Shown in pieces: positions 17,343 through 24,739 of a stretch of DNA of 48,230 nucleotides. The translations under genes were made by a program, and so were the position numbers. Every line of letters starts with the position of its first letter. The first letter of the stretch is position 1. This DNA is from Planctomycetota bacterium (lineage in GTDB: Bacteria > Planctomycetota > UBA1135 > GCA-002748355). The notes below the pieces were generated by a model. That model was not told the DNA's origin, made no database searches, and saw only the letters and a program-made list of their open reading frames with translations. The stretch is taken from NCBI GenBank assembly GCA_011321845.1, contig DROQ01000114.1, positions 1-48,230 on the forward strand. The letters run 5' to 3'.

Positions 17343-17795
17343 TTAGGCGAGTCCGCCCATTTCCGCTTCTCCACGGATGTAGTCGCGCATGAGGCGGATT
17401 TCTTTGCGTTGATCTTTGACACAGTCCTTGAGGAGGTCCCGCATGGAGAGCATGTCGATCAATTTTCCGCCTTCGAAGATGGGTAAATGGCGGCAACCCC
17501 GTTCGCGCATGCGTTTTGCGGCGGTCTCGCGGTTTTCCGTGGACCTGGCGACGACAGGATCGGTGGTCATGACCTCGGAGAGGGGCGTCTGGTGGAGATC
17601 CTTGCCTGCATGGACGACGCGGACACAGAGGTCCCTCTCGCTGAAGACTCCTAGGAACTCGCCTTTTTCGCAGATGGAGACGATGCCCACGTTTTTCTCG
17701 ACCATCATTGAGAGGGCTTCGTGGACGCTGGCGGTCGGGGGAAGAACACAAAGCACAGGGGTCCTGCGCTTCAGGATACGCTTGAGCATTCCCAT
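17343..17795 (-). CDS. Two-CBS-domain protein
   Basis: 150 aa. The ATG at 17795 was chosen for the GGAGG seven bases upstream. Two CBS motifs are visible: about 10-65 (VLPPTASVHEALSMMVEKNV ... GVFSERDLCVRV) and about 75-130 (PVVARSTENRETAAKRMRER ... LSMRDLL). Stand-alone CBS pairs usually sense adenine nucleotides and signal to a partner. The partner is not evident; the downstream genes are the membrane protein and ygiQ, 56 bases further on the same strand. Confidence 0.88.
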   Translation of the reverse strand: MGMLKRILKRRTPVLCVLPPTASVHEALSMMVEKNVGIVSICEKGEFLGVFSERDLCVRVVHAGKDLHQTPLSEVMTTDPVVARSTENRETAAKRMRERGCRHLPIFEGGKLIDMLSMRDLLKDCVKDQRKEIRLMRDYIRGEAEMGGLA

Positions 17796-17990
17796 TTTAG
17801 CCTCCGAGAAAGAGAGAGGAATGGATTTTGTAAAGAACATTGCCCACGATTCTAACAGAAAGCGTTGTTTTGGGGAGTCCCCCCTGATATGGGGCTTTTT
17901 GGCTGTTTCCTGAGAGGATGAGGCTACAATCCCTGCTTTGGTCGTTCCCTTCCGAGTCCGTTTACACCATAAAAAACAGGAGATCCTCCC

Positions 17991-18326
17991 ATGAGGAATC
18001 GCAATCCGCTCTCGTTTGCACGTCTCGCTCTTTTCCCCTTGGCTCTGGGCCTGGGATCCCTCTTCTCCTGCGCCGGAAATGAGCGGGCGCCCCACCAGCC
18101 GGTCAAGGGCGTGGATACGGAAAAGAACGAGGTAAAAAACCCCTATGACAAGATGAGCGCTCTGCCAGCCCCGGGGAGAGCTGGGGTGGCCGCTTCGGAG
18201 GAGGCACCCTCGGAGGCGAAGTCGAGCGAAGATCTGTCGAACCAGGATGCGCAGAACAAAGGGGGTGAGGAAAGTGGGCAGGACGCCTTCGCTTTCCTCT
18301 CCACCTTTCGCGCGGCAAATCGCTAA
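17991..18326 (+). CDS. Lipoprotein leader segment, probably the 5' part of a frameshifted FlgO/LpoB-like gene
   Basis: 111 aa with an excellent start (AGGAG seven bases upstream) and a lipoprotein signal (LALFPLALGLGSLFSC, Cys 27). The mature part is a disordered acidic linker (SEEAPSEAKSSEDLSNQDAQ). It then reads QDAFAFLSTF and stops within ten codons. The next reading frame continues with a sequence that fits directly after STF (ARQIAKAAKTMEGKVALF). One extra base near 18307-18311 would explain both pieces. Taken alone it would be a short orphan lipoprotein. Confidence 0.65.
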   Translation: MRNRNPLSFARLALFPLALGLGSLFSCAGNERAPHQPVKGVDTEKNEVKNPYDKMSALPAPGRAGVAASEEAPSEAKSSEDLSNQDAQNKGGEESGQDAFAFLSTFRAANR

Positions 18327-20406
18327 GGCCGCAAAAACCATGGAGGGCAAGGTCGCCCTCTTTCCCGCGCTCACCAAGGCCGAAACGGGGGAGGTCTACG
18401 TGACCACCCTCGGCGAGAAGTTGGTTTCGGAGCTGGCCGACGAGCTGGAGTTCCAAGGGGTGCAAGTGCTCTGGGGAGCAGGCTTGGATCGGGCTCTTGC
18501 CAGGAACAACCGGAGCTTTCGCAGTTATGTCGATGTCCCCAGCGCGGTGGCCCTTGGGGCCAAGATGGGGGTTCCCCTCGTGGTCACGGGCAAGGTCGAA
18601 CATCGTGTCTTCAGCGCGATCGATCGGGACTGGGCTTTGAACATCCAGCTGGCCGCTTTCGCCACGGATGGCTCGGGCGGAAAGGCACGGCTCAAAAAGC
18701 GTTGGACGACGGGGCCCGCTTATGTCCTTTTGCGCAAGTATTTTGACCGCAAGAGCGAGATCGCGGTCGGGAACGAGGCGAAGAAGGTGGAGCCCAACCT
18801 GGCCAATGAATTGCGGAGCAGCGCCCAGGCCCTGGCGGCGAAGATTCGGAGGGTGCTCGGCAAGAAGACTCGGAGCGTGGTTCTCATGCCGGTCTCGGTG
18901 GAAGGGCGGGGGATTCCCCTGATGGTGCTGCAGAGCCTCAAGGAAACGGTTGAGGAGCAGTTTCGCGAAACGACCCGGGGGATCGCTGCCAAGATGCGTG
19001 GCGCGGTGGCTCGTCTCGAGACGCGGCGACGTAATCTGATGAAACAGGCCAACACCTTGGAGCAGCGCATCGCTGCACTCAAGAAGGCGGGTGCCAAGGG
19101 GAGCCGGGCCCTTGCAGAGCTGCGAAACAAGCGGGAGGTGGCCCGGCTACGCCTCGCGGACGCAAAGAAGCGGGTCCTGGAGATGGGGATGCAGGTCTCC
19201 AAGGCCAAGGCCGCCCTCAAGATGAGCCGGGAGAGTTTGAAGCGCGCCCGGACCATGCGGGATCGGGCACGAGATCTCCTCGAAGCCGCCCGCAACAAAA
19301 GCGCCAAGGTGGGCAGCCTGCTCTCCCGGGAACTGGAGGCGTTGGACAAAAGCGTGGCCTCCATTCGCGCCTTGCAAAAGAAGGTGGCTCTGCGTTTCCA
19401 AAAGGCGCAAAAGGAAGCGTCCCAGGCCCGCGCTGCCGCGGCGGCGGAGGCCGAGCGCCTGGCTTCGATTGTCGAAGCGACCATCGACAAGAATCGCGGG
19501 CTTCCTCCCAGCACCCAACCCAGTTCCGGCTCGATCCAGGCAAGGAGCGAGGCGAGGATGGGGGGGCAGGGAGCCGGACTCCTGGCCTACGAAAAAGCCT
19601 TCCAACATAAGGATGTCCTCTTGGAGATGGCGGGAATCCGCTCTTCTCTCGCGAACGTGTTGGAGGAGCGGTCCAAGCTTCTCGCCCTCCAGTCCAAGGC
19701 CGGAAAAGAGCGCCTGACCGAACTGGAATCCTCGCTAAAGCGTTGGGAGGCCAAGCTGACGGCTCTCCAGGACAGGGTCGAGCGGGAAAGGGCCCGGCTC
19801 GAGGCGCTCGAGCCAAAGCTGGCAGAGGCTCGTGCAGCCTGGAAGCGGGCGGAGTTGGAACTGCGTGGGCTGGACGAAAAAGTGGAGGCCCTTTCCAAGG
19901 GGCAGGACCGCCTGGATCCCCAACTGAAAGCTGCCCTCCAGCTGTCCGATCGGATCGCGCGGGCGCGGGAGGGGGCGGAGGAGGCCCTGGCGCAAGAGCG
20001 GCTGCGGGATCCGCGGGCCGAGGCCTTGGCCTCGGGTCCGGTGGAGCTGGGAGGCCAGCGCTTCGAGTCCCTGAACCAGGCCAGGATGCGAGTCGAAGAG
20101 CTACGGCGCCGGGCGGTCCGGGAGGCCCACTCGGGTCTTCGTGGACAGCTGCTCGCGGTCCTTTCGGGAGCCCTGGCGGAACGGGGCATTCGAGTCCGGG
20201 TCCTCGGCCGGGATCTCAAGGAGGCTCCGAGGGGGGGGCTGGCGGTCCAGCCGACCTTCAAGAAAATCGGTGATCGTTTCGAGTTCGCGGCCCACTTTGT
20301 GGGGTTGGGAGCGCCGGGGGCCAGGCCTTCGGTCACTCTTGACCCGCGTTGGACTCCCCTCTTGCAGGAAGAGCTGGGGGCGAGCGGTGGAGGAGGAAAA
20401 GAATAG
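18247..20406 (+). CDS. Large coiled-coil envelope protein with FlgO/CsgG-like domain
   Basis: Up to 719 aa from ATG 18247. The first about 30 residues are out of the likely true frame; sense sequence starts near 18310 or at ATG 18340. Residues about 32-160 resemble the FlgO/LpoB/CsgG fold (KVALFPALTKAETGEVYVTTLGEKLVSELADELE; GVPLVVTGKVEHRVF). Long coiled coils follow (about 240-400 and 470-590, rich in Arg, Lys, Glu and Ala). A second small alpha/beta region ends the protein (SGALAERGIRVRVLGRDL). With the upstream lipoprotein signal restored it would be an approximately 800-aa outer-membrane lipoprotein. It probably works with the LpoB-like, COG3014-like and PEGA-like lipoproteins downstream. 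Confidence 0.75.
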   Translation: MRRTKGVRKVGRTPSLSSPPFARQIAKAAKTMEGKVALFPALTKAETGEVYVTTLGEKLVSELADELEFQGVQVLWGAGLDRALARNNRSFRSYVDVPSAVALGAKMGVPLVVTGKVEHRVFSAIDRDWALNIQLAAFATDGSGGKARLKKRWTTGPAYVLLRKYFDRKSEIAVGNEAKKVEPNLANELRSSAQALAAKIRRVLGKKTRSVVLMPVSVEGRGIPLMVLQSLKETVEEQFRETTRGIAAKMRGAVARLETRRRNLMKQANTLEQRIAALKKAGAKGSRALAELRNKREVARLRLADAKKRVLEMGMQVSKAKAALKMSRESLKRARTMRDRARDLLEAARNKSAKVGSLLSRELEALDKSVASIRALQKKVALRFQKAQKEASQARAAAAAEAERLASIVEATIDKNRGLPPSTQPSSGSIQARSEARMGGQGAGLLAYEKAFQHKDVLLEMAGIRSSLANVLEERSKLLALQSKAGKERLTELESSLKRWEAKLTALQDRVERERARLEALEPKLAEARAAWKRAELELRGLDEKVEALSKGQDRLDPQLKAALQLSDRIARAREGAEEALAQERLRDPRAEALASGPVELGGQRFESLNQARMRVEELRRRAVREAHSGLRGQLLAVLSGALAERGIRVRVLGRDLKEAPRGGLAVQPTFKKIGDRFEFAAHFVGLGAPGARPSVTLDPRWTPLLQEELGASGGGGKE

Positions 20407-20510
20407 GAGTCTTTCTTCACCGAGCCGGTTTCATCTCCAAGATGCCCTTTCCAATTGGTCCTTTTCACCTTTCAGACAGTTCTTTTTCTCACTTGTTCAG
20501 GAAACCCAAA

Positions 20511-21116
20511 ATGAAGAAATTTTCGTTTCTAGGCCTCATGGGCCTCGTCCTTCTCCTGTCCTCCTGCGCTTCGGGCCGCCGGGGCAAGATCATGAGCAGC
20601 AGCGATCAGGATTATGTGGGGAATACCTCCGCCGGCGCCGCTACCTTTGACCGCTTGATCAGCGGGGCGGTGGAGAGGCTCCTCAAGCTGCATAACGCGG
20701 CCAAGACCGGTAACGCCAAGCTCAAGGTGGTCGTCCTCCCCCTCGAGAACCGAAGTGGAGAAGAGATCGGCGATTGGCAGGAGCAGATCTATGAGTTGAT
20801 CGATACGAGCATCAACCGCTCCGATCGTTACGAGATGGTCTCGGGCCGTTTTGTCAGCGCCGCCATGCGCGAGGCGGGGAGGCTCCGCCCGGACGACCTG
20901 TTCATCCCCTCCAAGCGGCGGGCCTTCTTGCGAGTCCTGGAGTCCCAGGGCAACGTGGTCGCTGCTCTCCTCTTCCCCAAGCTGACGCGCGGGACGACCA
21001 ACGCGGGCCAGGGAGTGACCCAGCGCAATTACATGCTCAACCTCGAACTCGTCGATGTGAAATCCGGCAAGAGCTACAAGGTCGCTGAACGGCTCCGCAA
21101 GGAATACCACCGCTAG
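20511..21116 (+). CDS. LpoB-like lipoprotein (penicillin-binding-protein activator family)
   Basis: 201 aa. ATG 20511 is preceded by CAGGAAACC and starts a lipoprotein signal (LMGLVLLLSSC, Cys 19). The mature domain has the LpoB/FlgO core: LKVVVLPLENRSGEEIGDWQEQIYELIDTSI, RYEMVSGRFVSAAMREAGRL, and a closing strand on the variable 'NYMLNLELVDVKSGKSYKV'. LpoB activates PBP1b in E. coli; homologues elsewhere form operons with COG3014 and PEGA-type lipoproteins, as here. Outer-membrane location is inferred from the lipobox. Confidence 0.87.
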   Translation: MKKFSFLGLMGLVLLLSSCASGRRGKIMSSSDQDYVGNTSAGAATFDRLISGAVERLLKLHNAAKTGNAKLKVVVLPLENRSGEEIGDWQEQIYELIDTSINRSDRYEMVSGRFVSAAMREAGRLRPDDLFIPSKRRAFLRVLESQGNVVAALLFPKLTRGTTNAGQGVTQRNYMLNLELVDVKSGKSYKVAERLRKEYHR

Positions 21117-21122
21117 GACTGA

Positions 21123-22631
21123 ATGGTTCCCATGGCTCCCAGTTCGCTTTTTTCCAAGGTCTTCACCCGGCGGTTTCGGCCCAAGGGCCTGCCCACCCGC
21201 CTTGCGTTGCTCTTCGTTCTGGCGGGGGGCTGGAGCTGCTCGTCGAGTCCCATGCCGGAGATTCGGCGGGCGTATGCGAGCGGCAATTTTCAGCGGGCGA
21301 GCGAAATGCTGGCTTCGCTGGAAAAGCGCGATCCTTCCAATGCGCATCTCTATGGGATGGAGCGTTCCCTGCCTCTCCTCGCGATGGCCCGGCCGGCCGA
21401 GGCCGAGAAGGAGCTGCGGAACGCCCGGGACCGTTTGGATGAACTGACGGGCAAGGGGGCTTGGGAGTGGTTCTCTTCCATGCTTCTCGATGACCGGCAA
21501 AACGACTATGAAGGGGCCGACTATGAGAAGGTTCTCGTGCGCGCTCTCCTTTCGGTTTCCAACCTGATGCGTGGGGGGCAGGACGCGGACGCGTACGCCT
21601 ACCAGGTGCTGGAGAAGCAGCTGGAGATCATGGGAAGCTTCGAAGCCCCCAACGGTAAAAAACCCAAAAAGGCTTACAAACTGGTCGCCTTTGGCTCCTA
21701 TCTACGGGGCATCCTCAACTCCGACGACGCGATGCATCTGGAGATTGCCAAGTCGGCTTTCAAGCGCGCGCTCGAGATCGAGCCGGAGAATCCCCTGATC
21801 CGCCGGGCCCTGGACCGGGTGGAGAATGGCAAGCATTCCAGGAAAGGGAACGGGGTCGTCCATGTCCTGGCCTTTGTGGGGCGGGGCCCTTACAGGGTCG
21901 AAGTGGACGCCCCCGTTACCGCGCTTGCCTTCCAGATCGCGCAGATTGTTTGGCAGCACAATCGCCGTACAGGCGCGATCCCCAACCTGACAAGGGTGCC
22001 GATCCCTGCCCTGGCCTTCCACCAGGACAACCCCGAAACGGTCGGCATCCGGGTCGACGGCCGCCCTGTGGGGGAGGCGTTGACGGTCACCGATGTCGAA
22101 CTCTGTGCCGAGAAGGAATTCGCCGCGATGAAGGACTACATCCTCTCGCGGGCTGTCCTGCGCCGGGCTTTCAAGCTCGCGGTCGTGGAAACCGCCAAAG
22201 AAGTCAACCGCAAATCCCGGGGCCGCGAAAAGAACTTGGGGCTCAACCTCGGGCTGGATCTTCTCGGCATGCTCTGGACCGGGGCGGAAGCCGCCGACCT
22301 CCGTTGCTGGAGCTTCGTTCCCGCCAGGCTGCAAGCGTTTCGTATCGAACTTCCTGCCGGTGTCCACGAGATTTCCCTCGAACCCTTGGGGAAGGGTGGT
22401 CTCCATGGAGGCGCCCGCCGGGTGCGTGTGCGGGTCCGCGATGGATTCAATACCTATGTTCTGGGTCTCTTCCCGAGCTGGATCGGGGCGGTCCCTCTTA
22501 CCAGCGATCCCGCGGAAGAACTTCCCCCAGCACGATCCGACTCGAGGATTTCTCCTGCATCGAATTCTTCCGCATCGAATTCTTCTGCATCGAATTCTTC
22601 TGCATCATCCCTGAAAAAGGCAAACAAATGA
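21123..22631 (+). CDS. COG3014-like TPR lipoprotein
   Basis: 502 aa, starting six bases after the LpoB-like stop (ATG 21132 is an alternative). It has a hydrophobic signal ending at Cys 39 (LALLFVLAGGWSC). TPR-like helices follow at about 45-230 (YASGNFQRASEMLASLEKRDPSN; AKSAFKRALEIEPENPLIRRAL). A C-terminal beta region follows (VDGRPVGEALTVTDVE; LRCWSFVPARLQAFRIELPAGVHEISL) that is characteristic of the COG3014 group. The last 25 residues are a Ser/Asn/Ala repeat coded by a 15-bp tandem repeat. Its stop overlaps the next start. It is probably a periplasmic partner of the LpoB-like protein. Confidence 0.8.
   Translation: MVPMAPSSLFSKVFTRRFRPKGLPTRLALLFVLAGGWSCSSSPMPEIRRAYASGNFQRASEMLASLEKRDPSNAHLYGMERSLPLLAMARPAEAEKELRNARDRLDELTGKGAWEWFSSMLLDDRQNDYEGADYEKVLVRALLSVSNLMRGGQDADAYAYQVLEKQLEIMGSFEAPNGKKPKKAYKLVAFGSYLRGILNSDDAMHLEIAKSAFKRALEIEPENPLIRRALDRVENGKHSRKGNGVVHVLAFVGRGPYRVEVDAPVTALAFQIAQIVWQHNRRTGAIPNLTRVPIPALAFHQDNPETVGIRVDGRPVGEALTVTDVELCAEKEFAAMKDYILSRAVLRRAFKLAVVETAKEVNRKSRGREKNLGLNLGLDLLGMLWTGAEAADLRCWSFVPARLQAFRIELPAGVHEISLEPLGKGGLHGGARRVRVRVRDGFNTYVLGLFPSWIGAVPLTSDPAEELPPARSDSRISPASNSSASNSSASNSSASSLKKANK
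22557..22601 (+). repeat. Three 15-bp tandem repeats inside the COG3014-like gene
   Basis: Units at 22557, 22572 and 22587 read GCATCGAATTCTTCT (the first ends in C), and a fourth is started at 22602. The length is a multiple of three, so gain or loss of units changes only the number of Ala-Ser-Asn-Ser-Ser blocks at the C-terminus. Confidence 0.9.
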
Positions 22632-22945
22632 AAACCCGCACAAGCAAAGTCCTCTCCCTCCTCCTACCTACGGTTGTCCTGGGATTCGGTTGCCACTATT
22701 CCAACCCCCATGGAAGCCAAGCCCTCGAACCTGTCACCCGGCTTCTTACCGAACCCTCGGGCGCAAGCGTCAAAATCCCCCGGCTCAACTTGCTGCTCGA
22801 GGCTCCCTGCGATCTTCCGGGCGACATCGTCCCCGCAGACCGCCTGATCATCTCCAAAGACGGCTATCGCGTCTGGGAGGGCCTGCTCCGCGACATTCCC
22901 CAAGTCGCCAAGGGCACCCGCCGTCTCGACCTCATCCGCAACTGA
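22628..22945 (+). CDS. Small PEGA-like lipoprotein
   Basis: 105 aa. The ATG overlaps the previous stop (ATGA at 22628-22631). The lipoprotein-like leader ends in VVLGFGC (Cys 22). The mature part resembles a PEGA module: LLTEPSGASVKI, then a beta-rich ADRLIISKDGYRVWEGLLRDIP. Last gene of the envelope lipoprotein operon. The palindromic repeat array begins only 13 bases after its stop. Confidence 0.75.
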   Translation: MKTRTSKVLSLLLPTVVLGFGCHYSNPHGSQALEPVTRLLTEPSGASVKIPRLNLLLEAPCDLPGDIVPADRLIISKDGYRVWEGLLRDIPQVAKGTRRLDLIRN

Positions 22946-22958
22946 GGAAGAAAAACGC

Positions 22959-23220
22959 CGCAGGGAACGCCTGTAGGGAACGCCTGTAGGGAACGCCTCC
23001 AGGCGTTTCATGTAGGAAACACCTCCAGGTGTTTCATGTAGGAAACGTCTCCAGACGTTTCCTCAAAACGCCTGGAGGCGTTTTCCACCCAAAACGCCTG
23101 GAGGCGTTTTCCACCCAAAACGCCTGGAGGCGTTTTCTACCCAAAACGCCTGGAGGCGTTTTCTACGCAAAACCCCTGGAGGGGTTTTCTACTGGGGTTT
23201 TCTACTGGGGTTTTCTACTG
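22959..23220. repeat. Palindromic repeat array 1 (REP/BIME-like), orientation flips in the middle
   Basis: Left half, GTAG-first units: 22986-23011, 23012-23037 and 23038-23063, each GTAG followed by a palindrome such as GGAAAC-ACCTCCAGGT-GTTTC. Right half, inverted units ending CTAC (or CCAC): 23065-23090, 23091-23116, 23117-23142, 23143-23168 and 23169-23193, with the palindrome AAAAC-GCCTGGAGGC-GTTTT. Period is 26 bp. Truncated 13-bp half-units sit at the left edge (22959-22972, 22973-22985) and the right edge (23195-23207, 23208-23220). The invariant core is CTCCAG/CTGGAG; flanking bases change in pairs so each palindrome stays perfect. There are no spacers. The array fills the gap between two convergent genes. 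Confidence 0.93.
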
Positions 23221-23232
23221 GCCTTGTCGCCG

Positions 23233-24591
23233 TCAGTGGGTGTTTTTGGTAAGGAAGTCGATGAGGTCGAGCTTGGTCAGGATGCCGAGGAGTCGGTTTT
23301 CCTCGTCGACGACGAGGGCGACTTCACCGCGGTCGAAGATGGTCGGGAGGTGGTTGGCTTCGGCGTGAACGGGGATCGTGGTGACCTTACGTTCCATGAT
23401 TTCGGCCACGGGCGTGTCATTGCTGGCTCGTCCGTCGACCATGAGGTGGAGGACGTCGGCTTCGGTGAGAATGCCGGCGAGGCGACCCTGGTCCAGGACG
23501 GGGATTTGGGAAACGCCGGTTTCTTTGAACTTGCGGATGACCTTGCCGAGGTTTGCGGCGAGGTCCACGGTGATCAACTCCTGGGGAGGGAGGGAGCGGA
23601 GGACATCGCCGACGCTTCCGATCGCCCAGTCGGGCTCGAAGAAACCGTTCTCGCGCATCCAGCGGTCGTCCAGGAACTTGGTCATGTAGTTGCGGACGGA
23701 GTCGGGGAGGATGACGGCGATGCGGCTGCCTTTGGGTAGTTCACGGGCGACTTGCATTGCCGCCCAGACCGCGGCGCCGGAGGAGCCGCCGACCAGGAGG
23801 CCTTCCTGGCGGATGACCTGGCGGGCCATGCGAAAAGAGTCGCGGTCGTTGGACTTGATCCAGCGGTCAACAAGGTCGCGGTCGAGGACGTCGGGGATGA
23901 AGTCGTAGCCGATGCCTTCGACCTTGTACGGGACGATCTCCCCGGGGCCGGCGAGGATGGAGCCTTCGGGGTCGACGCCGATGATCTGGCAATTGGGGAT
24001 TTCTTTTTTGATGGTCTGGGCGATGCCGGTGATGGTGCCGCCTGTGCCGGCGGTCGCGACGAGCGCGTCGAGTTTCCCTTCGCATTGTTCGACGAGTTCA
24101 CGACCGGTCCCCTCGGAGTGGGCGAGGGGGTTGGAGGGGTTGGAGTACTGGTCGAGGATGTGGGCGTTGGGGAGGACCTCGCGCAGGCGTTTGGCCACGC
24201 CGATGTGGCTCTCGGGGGCATCCCAGGCCGCTTCCGTGGGGGTGCGAATGATCTCGGCGCCGAGGGCTTCGAGGGTGACTTGTTTTTCTCGGCTCATCTT
24301 TTCGGGCATGGTGATGATCAGGCGGTAGCCTCGGACAGCGGCGGCCATGGCGAGGCCGATGCCTGTGTTTCCGGAAGTGGGCTCGATGAGGGTATCGCCG
24401 GGGTGGATGCGGCCCTGCTTTTCCGCGTCGAGGAGCATGCGGACACCGATCCGATCCTTGACCGAGCCACCGGGGTTGAGGAACTCGCATTTGCCCAGGA
24501 GCTCTCCGGGGAGGTCGCGCCCGATGCGGGACATGCGGACCAAGGGGGTGTTGCCCACCACGTCGAGGATGGAGTCGTAGATTTTGCTCAT
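23233..24591 (-). CDS. cbs: Cystathionine beta-synthase with C-terminal CBS pair
   Basis: 452 aa. A PLP fold-type II core: GNTPLVRM, the PLP-Lys in NPGGSVKDRIG (about 45), the cofactor-phosphate/substrate loop PTSGNTGIGLA, GTGGTITGIAQ, and GGSSGAAVWAA. The stretch SVRNYMTKFLDDRWM is the mark of eukaryote-type cystathionine beta-synthases rather than plain cysteine synthases. Two CBS domains follow (about 345-450; ILTEADVLHLM, ILTKLDLIDFL). In human CBS this module binds S-adenosylmethionine. The reaction is serine plus homocysteine to cystathionine. It is convergent with the lipoprotein operon; the stop lies 13 bases past the repeat array. Confidence 0.92.
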   Translation of the reverse strand: MSKIYDSILDVVGNTPLVRMSRIGRDLPGELLGKCEFLNPGGSVKDRIGVRMLLDAEKQGRIHPGDTLIEPTSGNTGIGLAMAAAVRGYRLIITMPEKMSREKQVTLEALGAEIIRTPTEAAWDAPESHIGVAKRLREVLPNAHILDQYSNPSNPLAHSEGTGRELVEQCEGKLDALVATAGTGGTITGIAQTIKKEIPNCQIIGVDPEGSILAGPGEIVPYKVEGIGYDFIPDVLDRDLVDRWIKSNDRDSFRMARQVIRQEGLLVGGSSGAAVWAAMQVARELPKGSRIAVILPDSVRNYMTKFLDDRWMRENGFFEPDWAIGSVGDVLRSLPPQELITVDLAANLGKVIRKFKETGVSQIPVLDQGRLAGILTEADVLHLMVDGRASNDTPVAEIMERKVTTIPVHAEANHLPTIFDRGEVALVVDEENRLLGILTKLDLIDFLTKNTH

Positions 24592-24739
24592 GGCTTAGAC
24601 CGTGCTCTCTGGTTTTGAGGGAAAAGGGGAAGGGAAGCCCACGCGCGCGAGCCAGGGAAACCATAGCAGCAGGGGGGAGCTTGTGCCTCCTCCACTTTTC
24701 CCATGCCTGGGATGGGGATTCTTGCGATAACATCGCGGC

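Noticed and set aside
22959-23220. CRISPR array
   Set aside because: Units are contiguous palindromes without unique spacers, they flip orientation, and no cas gene is present in the window.
23029-23739. Plus-strand frame of 236 codons through the repeat array
   Set aside because: It reads the palindromes and then the antisense of the cystathionine beta-synthase gene; no ribosome site and no plausible protein.
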